Below the pieces are notes generated by a model. That model made no database searches, had not been told where the DNA came from, and saw nothing but the letters and a program-made list of their open reading frames with translations. A stretch of DNA of 64,000 nt, from positions 1 to 64,000 of the forward strand of contig JANXXM010000145.1 in assembly GCA_025350645.1 (NCBI GenBank), in the 5' to 3' direction. This stretch comes from Ferruginibacter sp. (GTDB lineage Bacteria; Bacteroidota; Bacteroidia; Chitinophagales; Chitinophagaceae). Below, piece by piece: positions 29,920 to 40,048 of the stretch; the first letter of the stretch is position 1, and the number at the start of each line of letters is the position of its first letter. The translations under genes were made by a program, and so were the position numbers.

Positions 29920-30696
29920 ATGAACTTTATCTTACAGGAAATAAAAAATAGTGTTTGTATTATTACCCTTAACAGGCCAGATAAATTTAATGCCTTTAAC
30001 CGGGCCATGGCCATGGAATTGCAGCAGGTATTGGACGATTGCCATGCAAATGAAAATGTACGATGCATTTTAATTACAGGCAGTGGCAAGGCTTTTTGTG
30101 CCGGGCAGGATATTGCAGAACTTGTTGGTGAAAATGCTATAGGCATTGACAAAATCTTATCGGAACATTACAACCCGATTGTTACCAGGATAAGGCAATT
30201 AAACAAACCGGTTATAGCAGCTGTAAACGGGGTAGCGGCAGGAGCCGGCGCTAATATTGCATTGTGCTGCGATGTAGTACTGGCAGCTACTTCAGCTTCT
30301 TTTATACAGGCTTTTTCCAAGATTGGTTTAATACCGGATAGTGGCGGTACCTACTTTTTGCCAAGACTTATTGGTTTTGCAAAAGCCAGTGCACTGATGA
30401 TGACGGGAGATAAAATAAGTGCAGCAGAAGCAGAAAAAATAGGAATGATTTATAAAGTAATAGATGACGCTGCCTTTGCAGAACAAACCTTTTTATTAGC
30501 AGTTAATCTTGCACAAATGCCCACGCAAGGGCTGGCATTTACAAAGCAGGCTTTAAACAGCTCCTTGCACAATACCTGGCAGGCACAATTACAAGAAGAA
30601 GATACACTACAGCGCAAAGCAGCAGCCACTGCAGATTATGCAGAAGGTATACACTCTTTTTTAGAAAAAAGAAAGCCTTTGTTTTCGGGAAAATAA
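29920..30696 (+). CDS. Enoyl-CoA hydratase/isomerase (PaaG-like)
   Basis: CIITLNRPDKFNAFNRAMAMEL; GKAFCAGQDIAEL; AAVNGVAAGAGANIALCCDVVLA. Confidence 0.87.
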   Translation: MNFILQEIKNSVCIITLNRPDKFNAFNRAMAMELQQVLDDCHANENVRCILITGSGKAFCAGQDIAELVGENAIGIDKILSEHYNPIVTRIRQLNKPVIAAVNGVAAGAGANIALCCDVVLAATSASFIQAFSKIGLIPDSGGTYFLPRLIGFAKASALMMTGDKISAAEAEKIGMIYKVIDDAAFAEQTFLLAVNLAQMPTQGLAFTKQALNSSLHNTWQAQLQEEDTLQRKAAATADYAEGIHSFLEKRKPLFSGK

Positions 30697-30744
30697 AGTG
30701 ATATAATTTTTGTAGAACTACATGGATTAAAAAAAATACACTAC

Positions 30745-31644
30745 TCAGTTTGTTTTAAAAAAAAGCTGAACCCTCGCATTAAGCAATATTTGCAAAGCTG
30801 TTTTACCTGCATTTATTGGTCTTGTATTTCCAAAGCTTTCTACAGCAATAATTCTTTTATTTGCAATATTTCTGGAAAGCAAATATCGTTTTACCATGGC
30901 TGCACGCTCTGCCGCAATGTCGTTGCAAAAAATATTAGTACCTTCTGTACGGTGGGCATGCCCTTCTATTTTAATAGTATACTCCGGATGATTTTTTAAT
31001 ATTGATACAGCACTATCCAGAGCACAATACGTTTTATTTGCAAGCCAAGCTGCTTCGTTTTCAAATGGGATCATCATCGCATTAGTATCCGGGCAACCCG
31101 CATTTGCTGCATAACCAAACTCGCCTGCGCAGGCATCGGTGCTATCTGGTATACCATCTTCATCTCTATCATAAATAACGGGTGGTGGTGGCGGTGGATA
31201 TCTTAAAATAAGTTCTGCTCGGCAGTTGCGGGAGTGGCCTTCTTTATCTACATCGCTGTTTACAGATCTTACAGAACTCATCCCTTTTACCAACAGCAGG
31301 CGTTTTTCGTTTATACCCCTGCCAAGTATATAATCTCTCACAAATAAAGCCCTGTTAAGTGCAAGGTATTTTTGTATAGAATCGTTGCCTTCATCAAAAT
31401 GAGTATAACCATATACAGATAAAGTTATACCCTCATGCTTAAATAAAAAATTTACCACACTATCTATTACATCAAAAGTATGAGGCAAGTATAATGCAGA
31501 TTGTTTATAATCGAAAGGAATAATAATGATGCCAGTATCTGAATATGGTTTTTGGTATATTTTTTTTAAAGCGTGGGGTACTGCATACAATATTGCCTGG
31601 CTCAGTAAAAGGAAGCATATTAAGAAAGGAAATATTTTTTTCAT
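30745..31644 (-). CDS. OmpA-family protein with two OmpA-like segments around a TSP3-like motif
   Basis: DRDEDGIPDSTDACAGEFGYAANAGCPDTN between two OmpA-like regions (LSVYGYTHFDEG...; IKIEGHAHRTEG...). Confidence 0.75.
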   Translation of the reverse strand: MKKIFPFLICFLLLSQAILYAVPHALKKIYQKPYSDTGIIIIPFDYKQSALYLPHTFDVIDSVVNFLFKHEGITLSVYGYTHFDEGNDSIQKYLALNRALFVRDYILGRGINEKRLLLVKGMSSVRSVNSDVDKEGHSRNCRAELILRYPPPPPPVIYDRDEDGIPDSTDACAGEFGYAANAGCPDTNAMMIPFENEAAWLANKTYCALDSAVSILKNHPEYTIKIEGHAHRTEGTNIFCNDIAAERAAMVKRYLLSRNIANKRIIAVESFGNTRPINAGKTALQILLNARVQLFFKTN

Positions 31645-31761
31645 GAAGCACCAATATTGAATAATGTATAGATGCGGCTCTACAATAATGATACCGATAG
31701 AATAATATAATACAGATGTATTGTTATTTATAATGCAATTTTAGTTTAAGGTTATTATACA

Positions 31762-32685
31762 TCAGAACAATGCACCTAAAAAACCACCCAGCTCCATCAT
31801 CCATGCAATACCAAGATGAACAATAACCCCACCCCACACACTGCCTGTATTATAACTTACAATACCCAATAACAACCCTCCCCAAAAACTACTCACCGCT
31901 TCGCCCATTGGCTTGCCTAAATGTATGGTACAATAAAAACAAGCCACAGGTATAATACTGTGTGGCCCGCATGTTTTTACTAGAGATAAAATTAAAAAGC
32001 CACGAAAGAAAAATTCAATACTCAAAAAATCAAATCCATAGCAAAGTTCATGTAATACGTATCGCCATTTTTCGTTTGCAAAAGAGAGCGAATATAAAAA
32101 CTTTACTTTGGGGTAAGTATGCAAAAAATCTTTTTGGGTACTGGCAAGGGCAATAAGTGGTACCATAAGTAACAGCATTATAAAATACGGCTTTGCATTG
32201 CCCAGTGCATTTATGCCATAAAATGGCTGGTTGCCTTTATCTTTTATAAACCATATAATAAATACTGGTATCATCAATACTACTACCCGCACTATCCAGC
32301 TTATGCAGCGGAGCCAGTATTTTAGCTCATCGCCAGTCCATATTTTTTTTAGAAGAATATCCTGGAAATTAAAATTTACTCTAAATGAAAAAAATGCCGG
32401 AGCTAGTAAAACAATTATCCAAAACCATTTATTTTGAAAATAACTACAGTCTTTTAAAAAAAATAACTGTAAAAAAAATGCTGTAAAAAACGGGATAAAA
32501 TACATCAGGTAATATCCTGCAAAGTGGCTGAGTTTTGATTTTCCGCCGCCAGCAAAGTTCTTCTCCAGCCCATGCCAGTAGTTTAAGTAAATTACTATAC
32601 CAAGCAATAATAAAATCAATAAAAAATAATAGCTGTTAAAATCCTTAACGTAAAATGATTTTATATATTTAAAAACAGATGACAA
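31762..32685 (-). CDS. CPBP-family intramembrane protease-like protein
   Basis: FDFLSIEFFFRGFLILSLVKTCGPHSIIPVACFYCTIHLGKPMGEAVSSFWGGLLLGIVSYNTGSVWGGVIVHLGIAWMME. Confidence 0.7.
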   Translation of the reverse strand: MSSVFKYIKSFYVKDFNSYYFLLILLLLGIVIYLNYWHGLEKNFAGGGKSKLSHFAGYYLMYFIPFFTAFFLQLFFLKDCSYFQNKWFWIIVLLAPAFFSFRVNFNFQDILLKKIWTGDELKYWLRCISWIVRVVVLMIPVFIIWFIKDKGNQPFYGINALGNAKPYFIMLLLMVPLIALASTQKDFLHTYPKVKFLYSLSFANEKWRYVLHELCYGFDFLSIEFFFRGFLILSLVKTCGPHSIIPVACFYCTIHLGKPMGEAVSSFWGGLLLGIVSYNTGSVWGGVIVHLGIAWMMELGGFLGALF

Positions 32686-32961
32686 AATACTTTTTCTTTA
32701 AAGATACTAACTGTTTTTTAAGATGGATATTTATACAAACTTTAAAAATCTAATCATATTTTTTAAAATTTTTATTTATGCAGATGTTGAATAAAAATGA
32801 AAGAACTCTCAGCCTGCAAAAAAATAGATTATTGAAAGAATATAGCACGAAGAATTAAAATACTTTTAGAAACAACTGTATTTATAGGCATACAAATAAA
32901 CCGTGCAACACAGTACCAGCTTAAGGTTGAATAAAAAGGCTCATAAAAAATTTAAATAAAT

Positions 32962-33963
32962 TTATTTTGACGGCGCATTTAAACTATGCCATAACATATC
33001 TTTTAAGTCCTGCAGGTTACTACCCGTTACAGATGATATAAATAGTGAAGGAATATTATTAGGCAACTCTTTTTTAATAGCTTCTTTTAATTCATCATCC
33101 AGCATATCAGATTTGCTGATGGCGATTACAAAATCTTTTTGTAACATTTCAGGATTATATTCTTCCAGTTCGTTACGCAAAATTTCATATTCTTTTTTAT
33201 GATCTGCACTATCTGCAGGTATTAAAAAAAGCAGGATAGAATTGCGTTCAATATGGCGCAAAAAACGATGGCCAAGTCCTTTCCCTTCTGCTGCACCTTC
33301 TATTATACCTGGCAAATCTGCAATACAAAAACTTTTTCCATCCCGATACTCTACCATGCCCAGTTGCGGTACCAGTGTGGTAAATGCATAGTCTGCAATT
33401 TTTGGCTTTGCAGCCGTTATTCGGGATAATAATGTAGATTTTCCGGCATTGGGAAATCCCACCAAACCCACGTCTGCAAGCACTTTCAGCTCCAGTGTTT
33501 TTACGCCTTCTTCGCCGGGTTCGCCGGGTTGTGCATACTCTGGTGCCTGGTTGGTAGAGTTTTTAAAATTACTGTTGCCCAATCCGCCACGGCCGCCTTT
33601 CATTAAAATTATTTCCTGCCCGTCTTCTAAAATTTCCATTAATATCTCTCCCGTTTCAGGATTTTTTGCTATTGTTCCCAGCGGTACTTCTATAATAATA
33701 TCTTTCCCGCTTTTGCCAGACGATTGGCTGCCACTGCCATTTGCCCCATCTTCTGCCAGTACATTTTTAAAATACCGCAGGTGCAGCAATGTCCATAATT
33801 GCGTATTTCCTTTTAAAATAATATGCGCACCTCTGCCGCCATCGCCACCATCGGGGCCGCCCATGGCAGTAAGTTTATTGCGCAAAAAATGCTTACTGCC
33901 CTCCCCGCCATGACCGCTCCTGCAAAAAATGTTTATCTGGTCTACAAAGTTTGATCTTTCCAT
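32962..33963 (-). CDS. obg: GTPase Obg/CgtA
   Basis: [86 protein letters not shown]. Start MERSNFVDQ at 33963. Confidence 0.95.
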   Translation of the reverse strand: MERSNFVDQINIFCRSGHGGEGSKHFLRNKLTAMGGPDGGDGGRGAHIILKGNTQLWTLLHLRYFKNVLAEDGANGSGSQSSGKSGKDIIIEVPLGTIAKNPETGEILMEILEDGQEIILMKGGRGGLGNSNFKNSTNQAPEYAQPGEPGEEGVKTLELKVLADVGLVGFPNAGKSTLLSRITAAKPKIADYAFTTLVPQLGMVEYRDGKSFCIADLPGIIEGAAEGKGLGHRFLRHIERNSILLFLIPADSADHKKEYEILRNELEEYNPEMLQKDFVIAISKSDMLDDELKEAIKKELPNNIPSLFISSVTGSNLQDLKDMLWHSLNAPSK

Positions 33964-34018
33964 TTGCTGTAAAGGTGAGTAAAAATTTATGATTAAATTT
34001 GGAAACAAAAGAAAACCT

Positions 34019-34447
34019 ATGAAGATACTTATCTTAATACTCGCTTGTAGTTTTATTAACTGCAAACAAACACAACACTCTACGGCACCAAACAGCGAAA
34101 AAATAAATATTGAAATTATTAAGGATAGTTCTGTAAAAAAAGAACAGTTAAATAATGAGTCAATTGTAGATTCTTTACCTGATTGTATTAAAAACCTCAT
34201 TAGCTCATTTAAAAAAGAAGAGGTAACTAACCCTGCTCGTAGCATATACTCTTACATATACAAAGGCAAAAAAGTTTATTATACTAGTGGCCCATGCTGC
34301 GATAATTTCAGCGATTTGTATAATGAAAACTGCAAACTTATTGGTCATCCGAATGGAGGATTTACGGGAAGAGGCGATGGTAAATTTCCTGATTTTAAAA
34401 AGATGATTACAAATGAAAAATTAATATGGAAAGATAAAAGAAAATAA
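34019..34447 (+). CDS. DUF6970-like small lipoprotein
   Basis: [12 protein letters not shown] lipobox; [74 protein letters not shown]. Confidence 0.6.
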   Translation: MKILILILACSFINCKQTQHSTAPNSEKINIEIIKDSSVKKEQLNNESIVDSLPDCIKNLISSFKKEEVTNPARSIYSYIYKGKKVYYTSGPCCDNFSDLYNENCKLIGHPNGGFTGRGDGKFPDFKKMITNEKLIWKDKRK

Positions 34448-34538
34448 TTTTTGAAAGTTTTTTAAACTTAATTCAAAAGACTAGGTCTATCATTACAGAA
34501 GCAATTTTAAAAAAATTTAAAAAATAAAACCAATTAAA

Positions 34539-34874
34539 ATGAAAACAAAAATTATTATTGCATTAGTTATTTTTAGTGCCTCACTTTCCGCATCTGCACA
34601 AACTACTGCACCCACTAATGCTGCATCTACAGCAAAGATAAGTACGATTAAAAATGACCGTACCAGAATAAAGCAAGGAGTAAAAAGCGGCGAACTTACA
34701 AAAAGAGAAACAGCGAAACTGAAAGCAGAAACAGCCCGTGTAGCAATGGAAAGAAAAGATTATAAACAAGATGGTGTAATAAGTCCATTGGAGCGTAAAG
34801 ATCTTCGTAAAGATAAAAAACAACTGAGCAGAAATATCTATCGCCAAAAACATGATAGACAGGAAAGGCACTAG
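34539..34874 (+). CDS. Small secreted basic protein
   Basis: Signal peptide ...SLSASAQ; Lys/Arg-rich RTRIKQGVKSGELTKRETAKLKAETARVAMERKDYKQDGVISPLERKDLRKDKKQL. Confidence 0.6.
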   Translation: MKTKIIIALVIFSASLSASAQTTAPTNAASTAKISTIKNDRTRIKQGVKSGELTKRETAKLKAETARVAMERKDYKQDGVISPLERKDLRKDKKQLSRNIYRQKHDRQERH

Positions 34875-34907
34875 TAAAACAATAATATGTTAGTTTGGTT
34901 AAATATA

Positions 34908-34937
34908 AAAAAGCGGAGTGTATTATCTCCGCTTTTT
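34908..34937. terminator. Bidirectional terminator between convergent small genes
   Basis: AAAAAGCGGAG-TGTATTAT-CTCCGCTTTTT. Confidence 0.85.
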
Positions 34938-34956
34938 GTATTTGCCTGTTTCGCTC

Positions 34957-35190
34957 TTAGTCTTTTTTTATTTTCACTTCGCCTGTTTGCGTATTTACTT
35001 TTTTTACTATTTTATGACCATTTCTTTTGGTTTTAATTTTGTAGCCGTTATGCCTTTTGTGTTTGCTAAAAACATTGTGTACCTTTTGTGTGGGTGAGCT
35101 TGTTTTCTTTATTTCAGTTTCCGTTTTTTGTGCAGCTCCACTATAACCTATTGTAAGCATAAGTGCTACAACCATCATTATTTGTTTCAT
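34957..35190 (-). CDS. Small secreted Lys-rich hypothetical protein
   Basis: Signal peptide MKQIMMVVALMLTIGYSGAAQ; 77 aa; C-terminus facing terminator. Confidence 0.5.
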   Translation of the reverse strand: MKQIMMVVALMLTIGYSGAAQKTETEIKKTSSPTQKVHNVFSKHKRHNGYKIKTKRNGHKIVKKVNTQTGEVKIKKD

Positions 35191-35258
35191 AAAAAAAATT
35201 TAATTAATTTTTTTATTGCAAACGCTGTGCCTTCACAAATTTCCCCAAACGGGGAAAA

Positions 35259-36515
35259 TCATTTGTTAAAAAGTATTTTTAGATAAAATAAAGGATTGGT
35301 AAATTTTTTTCTAATATCTACGTTTTCAAACATGCAACTTATTGTTTCCCGAAGTTCTTTGCTTTTGCTTGCCTTTCCAATTACAAAATTAAACAGTCTT
35401 GGTTTGCTGCTTAATATCTGCAGGTAATGGCTCAGTTTTAATTCTGCCCATAATTTTTTATATAGTGCGGCATCATATTCTTTTAAAAATGATGCAGAAA
35501 AATCATTGGCAGCTATCGCTTTTTTAATTTGCCGTGAGGCTACAAGCCCTGCTACCATTGCATTTCCAATTCCTTCGCCGGTAAATGGGTCTATCAATGA
35601 ACCTGCATCTCCCACTAGTAAAAAACGATCACCGCTAAGGCTCCTTTTTTTTGATCCCAATGGTAATCCCCATCCTTCAATTTTACCCTGTAATTTTGCA
35701 CCGGTAAAACGTTCTTTTAATACAGGATGTTTTTCCATTGCATCCAGCATTAGTTGTTTTAAATTTATTTTATTTGCAGCCACTTTGCTGCTCAGCATGC
35801 CGAGGCCCACATTAGCTGCGCCATTAGGTAAAGGAAAAATCCAAAAATAACCTGGCTGTACTTCTTTTAAAAAATGTAATTCTATAAAGTTTTCCTTGTG
35901 CATCCCTGTTACATTTTCGTAGTATGCACGTATGCCGGCAGCATAATGTTTTGGCTCCACAGCATGTTTTGCAAGTTGTTTTGCCACTGTGCTTCCTCTT
36001 CCTTCTGCACCTATAATCATTTTTGTAAAAATTTTTTTTTCTACACTATCCATTTGTACGGTTACCAATAATCCACCTGTTACGGCCTCTATTTTTTGCA
36101 ATAAAGTATTTGTAAAAAACCGTGCAAAACTGGTATCTATTAAATTTACGAGGCTATTATCAAAATCTATTCTTTTGCTTACAAAGCCTACAGGATCGGC
36201 TTCATCTTTTTTTTGTAGCTGAAAAGGTACATCCAAACAGGTAGTATCGGGTGCTATAAATTGTATGCCACTACTCAAAATAGCTTTGCTTTTATCATTC
36301 AAAAAATGTTTTTTCCACTCTGTTGTTATTCTTTTTAGCATATATACTGTTTTTCCACTTAGCGCATCACCGCATATTTTATCTCTGGGAAAAACTGTTT
36401 TGTCAATAATAATATGCTTAATATTTTCTTTTGCTAAAAAAATAGAAGTGGTAGCGCCAGCAGGGCCTGCACCAGCAATAAGCACATCTGTAATGTAATC
36501 GTATGAAGTTGCCAA
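35259..36515 (-). CDS. Geranylgeranyl reductase-family FAD-dependent oxidoreductase
   Basis: DVLIAGAGPAGATTSIFLAKENI; DKTVFPRDKICGDALSGK; GDRFLLVGDAGSLIDPFTGEGIGNAM. Confidence 0.85.
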   Translation of the reverse strand: MATSYDYITDVLIAGAGPAGATTSIFLAKENIKHIIIDKTVFPRDKICGDALSGKTVYMLKRITTEWKKHFLNDKSKAILSSGIQFIAPDTTCLDVPFQLQKKDEADPVGFVSKRIDFDNSLVNLIDTSFARFFTNTLLQKIEAVTGGLLVTVQMDSVEKKIFTKMIIGAEGRGSTVAKQLAKHAVEPKHYAAGIRAYYENVTGMHKENFIELHFLKEVQPGYFWIFPLPNGAANVGLGMLSSKVAANKINLKQLMLDAMEKHPVLKERFTGAKLQGKIEGWGLPLGSKKRSLSGDRFLLVGDAGSLIDPFTGEGIGNAMVAGLVASRQIKKAIAANDFSASFLKEYDAALYKKLWAELKLSHYLQILSSKPRLFNFVIGKASKSKELRETISCMFENVDIRKKFTNPLFYLKILFNK

Positions 36516-36554
36516 GTAAGTTTTTTTACAGGTAAATGGTTATTTAAAATTATT

Positions 36555-36737
36555 TTACTTTTTTATTTCTGACACTTCATTTTCTATCGCTCTTAACTTT
36601 ATTTCACAAAAAGATATCAATTCTTCAGCCTGCTTCACTTTATCTGCCAGCGTATCTATCATTATGTCATCTTCTATTTCATTTACCAATTTGGCTAAAG
36701 CTGTAAAGGCATTATCAAATGTTTGTACTGTTTTCAT
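36555..36737 (-). CDS. xseB: Exodeoxyribonuclease VII small subunit
   Basis: 60 aa acidic coiled coil FDNAFTALAKLVNEIEDDIMIDTLADKVKQAEELISFCEIKL; overlaps xseA by 23 bp. Confidence 0.8.
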   Translation of the reverse strand: MKTVQTFDNAFTALAKLVNEIEDDIMIDTLADKVKQAEELISFCEIKLRAIENEVSEIKK

Positions 36738-37872
36738 TTTTCATTTTTTTGATTACTGCTGCTTCTATTTTCTGGTCTTTTAAAATAATGGCTAGTTTAC
36801 TTTGCAATACAATAAGCGTAGGGTCTGTTATAATTTTATTATCACTCATAATTATTGCAAATCCCTTTTTTAAAATAGTATCGGGATGAAGATTTTTTAT
36901 GCGTTGACTGTAATTTACCAATTCATATTTTGCAATATTTATTACATCATTTACACGCCTGTAAAACCGGTCTTTCAGTATTTGCACATCACTTTCAAAA
37001 CTCATATTGTTATCAATAATAAATGTAGCTACTTCTGTAGGTGTACGCAATTGCCTTGCAATAAGATCTGTAATACTTGTATTTCTATCGTGACCTATAC
37101 CCGTTAAAATAGGTATAGGAAAAGTAGCCACATTTTTTGCAAGTTCGTAATCGTTAAAAGACTTAAAGTCAATATCAGACCCGCCACCACGGCATATTAC
37201 CACCACATCAAATATTTGCTTGCTTTGCATAATTAATTGCAGTTGCTGCAAAATAAATTCGCTTGCTTTATCGCCTTGTATAGTAGTAAGAAAAGAGGTT
37301 ACCGCAAATGCATACTCATATTTATTGTTGTTCATTACAGTATTAAAATCCCTTTGCCCATCCGAGCCAGGTGCTGTTATTAAAGCAATTTTTTGAATGA
37401 CCATTGGCAATACAATACGCTTGTTTAAAGTAGAAAAAGTTTCATCGTATAAAAGCTGAATGGTACTGTTTTCATTTACAAGCCTTTCTAAAACACGTTT
37501 TCGCTCCAGTTCCAGTTTGCCCACAGCATACGCATAATCAATGCTCAGCACTTCTACATCTATCCCATATCTTTTATGAAAACGCACCCGCACGCCGCAG
37601 GTAATTTCTATGCCACTTATAAATTTTTGCTGGGTTTCTTTTTCAAAGTTTTCTATGTGATAATAAGTATTACTCCAAAAAACTCCTTTCATCTCCGTAG
37701 TAATAAGGTTGCCATCTTTTTCTATAAATTTTAAGAAGCACCACTTTTTATCCGGTTGCTTTTTTACATCTGTAATTTCTGCCCGTATTAAAAAAGTACG
37801 CCCCGAAAACCTATTGTATAATGTAGCGTCTATTTCATTTACCAGTTCAGAAAGTTTTTGCACCTCTTGCAT
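36715..37872 (-). CDS. xseA: Exodeoxyribonuclease VII large subunit
   Basis: IALITAPGSDGQRDFNTVM; DVVVICRGGGSDIDFKSFNDYELAKNVATFPIPILTGIGHDRNTSITDLIA. Confidence 0.92.
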   Translation of the reverse strand: MQEVQKLSELVNEIDATLYNRFSGRTFLIRAEITDVKKQPDKKWCFLKFIEKDGNLITTEMKGVFWSNTYYHIENFEKETQQKFISGIEITCGVRVRFHKRYGIDVEVLSIDYAYAVGKLELERKRVLERLVNENSTIQLLYDETFSTLNKRIVLPMVIQKIALITAPGSDGQRDFNTVMNNNKYEYAFAVTSFLTTIQGDKASEFILQQLQLIMQSKQIFDVVVICRGGGSDIDFKSFNDYELAKNVATFPIPILTGIGHDRNTSITDLIARQLRTPTEVATFIIDNNMSFESDVQILKDRFYRRVNDVINIAKYELVNYSQRIKNLHPDTILKKGFAIIMSDNKIITDPTLIVLQSKLAIILKDQKIEAAVIKKMKNENSTNI

Positions 37873-37975
37873 CCACTAAAGTTACATAGATGATGCTGTT
37901 TACCGCATAACAAATTAATGTATTTCAAGTTGTATTTAAACCTGCAGATGAAATTACTTTTTTAACTTTGCTGCA

Positions 37976-38686
37976 ATGGCCCAAAAAAAATTACTGCGTT
38001 TTGCGCAAATAAAAGATTTTAATAATGTACACGAATATCCTGCAGGTATGCAAGGAGAATGGCGTACTTATTTTAAAAATAATAATCCTGTTATATTAGA
38101 ACTGGCCTGTGGGCGTGGAGAATATACCGTAGGACTTGCTACGCTTTATCCTAATAAAAATTTTATAGGAGTAGATATAAAGGGAAACAGGATGTATATA
38201 GGTGCTAAAAAAGCACTGGATAATAAATTAACCAATGCCGCTTTTCTTCGCACACAAATAGAAAAAATAACAGATTATTTTTCCCCAGGTGAAGTAGATG
38301 AAATATGGATTACCTTCCCCGACCCGCAGCTGCGTATTTCCAAAGCAAAAAAAAGATTAACCCATCCCCGTTTTTTACGTTTATACCAGCAGGTTTTAAA
38401 AAGCGATGGCATAATTCATTTAAAAACCGATTCCCCAGACTTGTATGATTTTACAAAACTGGTAGCAGCGAAGTACGATTTACAAATAATAAAAGACGAT
38501 GCAAACATTTATACAGATAAAATCATTACACCAGAACTCAATATAAAAACCCATTACGAAAGCCTAGATATTGCACAAAGCAATACCATACATTATCTTC
38601 AATTTATATTACCTGTAAAAATAAAAAATGAAGATGATGCACTACAACAATTATTACAAAAAAATATTGAAGCAGACTTGGCATGA
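37976..38686 (+). CDS. trmB: tRNA (guanine-N7)-methyltransferase
   Basis: LELACGRGEYTVGLATLYPNKNFIGVDIKGNRMYIGAKKAL; DEIWITFPDPQLRISKAKKRLTHPRFL. Confidence 0.92.
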   Translation: MAQKKLLRFAQIKDFNNVHEYPAGMQGEWRTYFKNNNPVILELACGRGEYTVGLATLYPNKNFIGVDIKGNRMYIGAKKALDNKLTNAAFLRTQIEKITDYFSPGEVDEIWITFPDPQLRISKAKKRLTHPRFLRLYQQVLKSDGIIHLKTDSPDLYDFTKLVAAKYDLQIIKDDANIYTDKIITPELNIKTHYESLDIAQSNTIHYLQFILPVKIKNEDDALQQLLQKNIEADLA

Positions 38687-38901
38687 ATAATTTTACAGAA
38701 GGCGTAGATTTTTATTTTAATGAGCAGTGTCTTATGGTACTTACTGCAACTTATCATTTAAAAAGAGGCACTTGCTGTGGCAATGTTTGTTTACATTGCC
38801 CCTATACCTATGAAAACGTACCAGAGCCGGAACGAACTGCCATTTTAAAAGAAAAGAAAAATGCTTTGATAAATAATCATGAAAAAAATAATTCCTCATA
38901 A
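38683..38901 (+). CDS. DUF5522-like Cys-rich small protein
   Basis: TYHLKRGTCCGNVCLHCPYTYENVP; 4-bp overlap with trmB. Confidence 0.75.
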   Translation: MNNFTEGVDFYFNEQCLMVLTATYHLKRGTCCGNVCLHCPYTYENVPEPERTAILKEKKNALINNHEKNNSS

Positions 38902-39262
38902 TCTGCCTGTTGTAAAAACTAAGAAAGATAGCTTTACTTTTTTTGATGATGTATATGCCATAGTACGGCAAATACCCAAAGGCAGGGTTACTTCTTATGG
39001 GGCTATTGCAAACTACTTAGGCACAAAGCTTTCGGCCCGCATGGTGGGCTGGGCAATGAATGCAGCCCATAGTCAAAAACCAAAAATACCTGCACACCGG
39101 GTTGTAAACAGAAATGGAATGCTAACCGGCAGAATGCATTTTGCAACACCCACTTTAATGGAAGAATTATTATTAAAAGAAAAAATAATGGTGAAGGATA
39201 ATATTACTATCATCAACTTTGAAAAATATTTTTGGGATCCTGCACAAGAATTAGAATTTTAA
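38879..39262 (+). CDS. MGMT-family alkyltransferase-like protein (catalytic Cys absent)
   Basis: IPKGRVTSYGAIANYLGTKLSARMVGWAMNAAHSQKPKIPAHRVVNRNGMLTGRMHF: PAHR instead of PCHR. Confidence 0.85.
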   Translation: MKKIIPHNLPVVKTKKDSFTFFDDVYAIVRQIPKGRVTSYGAIANYLGTKLSARMVGWAMNAAHSQKPKIPAHRVVNRNGMLTGRMHFATPTLMEELLLKEKIMVKDNITIINFEKYFWDPAQELEF

Positions 39263-39308
39263 TACTGTGAAAATATTAGTTAAAGACCATTATAATTACT
39301 ATACTACC

Positions 39309-40031
39309 ATGAGTGAAATTACACAAGGCAAAATTACTTTTATCAATCATGATAAGAAGTATGCCATTATTGAATACCTACAGGGTAATAAAAAAAAAGT
39401 TGTAAGTACAAGCATAGATGATGCGTTACAAAAAAAAGAAAAATTAAAAGGAATTATAAAAAAAACACATCATTACATGGTGGGGGATGTAGTAAGTTTC
39501 AGGGTGCGGTTATCTGACAGAGGCGATAAGATGATAGCAGATAAAACGGAATTTTTATATAATAATGCATTGGATGTTTTGCTGAATAAAAGCAGTGAAA
39601 CCAATAAATTTACAGGCTATCTTAAAATAGCTGATGATAAATATTATGTAAAAGAAATAGATAGTTATTTGTTTTTTCCCGTACCTTTTTCACTCTGGCA
39701 AATAGTACCTACAGAAAATGAATTAAACGAACAGGTAACTTTTTCTTTGGAAAATACGCACAAAAAAGAAAAAATATTTGCATCCCTTTTTAACAACCGC
39801 TACATACCCGAATTTGAGCAGGCAGTAAAATTGTTTAAAAGCAAAACTCCTGTAGATGCTACAGTGTATAAGATTACCCCACTGGGTATTTATGTAAATG
39901 TTGTAAGCGATAAAATACAATCTAAACTATTGCCGGAGAAAGATAATAAAATTGCCGTTGGTGATGTCATTAAAATCATTATCACACATTTAGCAAAAGA
40001 TAAGATAGCGGTTAAAAAGGCAGATGCTTAA
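39309..40031 (+). CDS. Uncharacterised OB-fold/S1-like predicted nucleic-acid-binding protein
   Basis: MSEITQGKITFINHDKKYAIIEYLQGNKKKVV...HHYMVGDVVSFRVRLSDRGDKMIADKTEFLYNNALD...DATVYKITPLGIYVNVVSDKIQSKLLPEKDNKIAVGDVIKIIITHLAKDKIAV. GTG start at 39267 is an alternative. Confidence 0.55.
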   Translation: MSEITQGKITFINHDKKYAIIEYLQGNKKKVVSTSIDDALQKKEKLKGIIKKTHHYMVGDVVSFRVRLSDRGDKMIADKTEFLYNNALDVLLNKSSETNKFTGYLKIADDKYYVKEIDSYLFFPVPFSLWQIVPTENELNEQVTFSLENTHKKEKIFASLFNNRYIPEFEQAVKLFKSKTPVDATVYKITPLGIYVNVVSDKIQSKLLPEKDNKIAVGDVIKIIITHLAKDKIAVKKADA

Positions 40032-40048
40032 TTGTTCCAATAATGCTA

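Noticed and set aside
33964-34245. N-terminal extension of the Obg ORF
   Set aside because: Obg begins at MERSNFVDQ (33963); the extension is antisense to the small lipoprotein gene at 34019-34447.
37963-37970. TAACTTTG -7-like motif upstream of trmB
   Set aside because: Matches TAnnTTTG but no TTG element at the usual distance, so not listed as a promoter.
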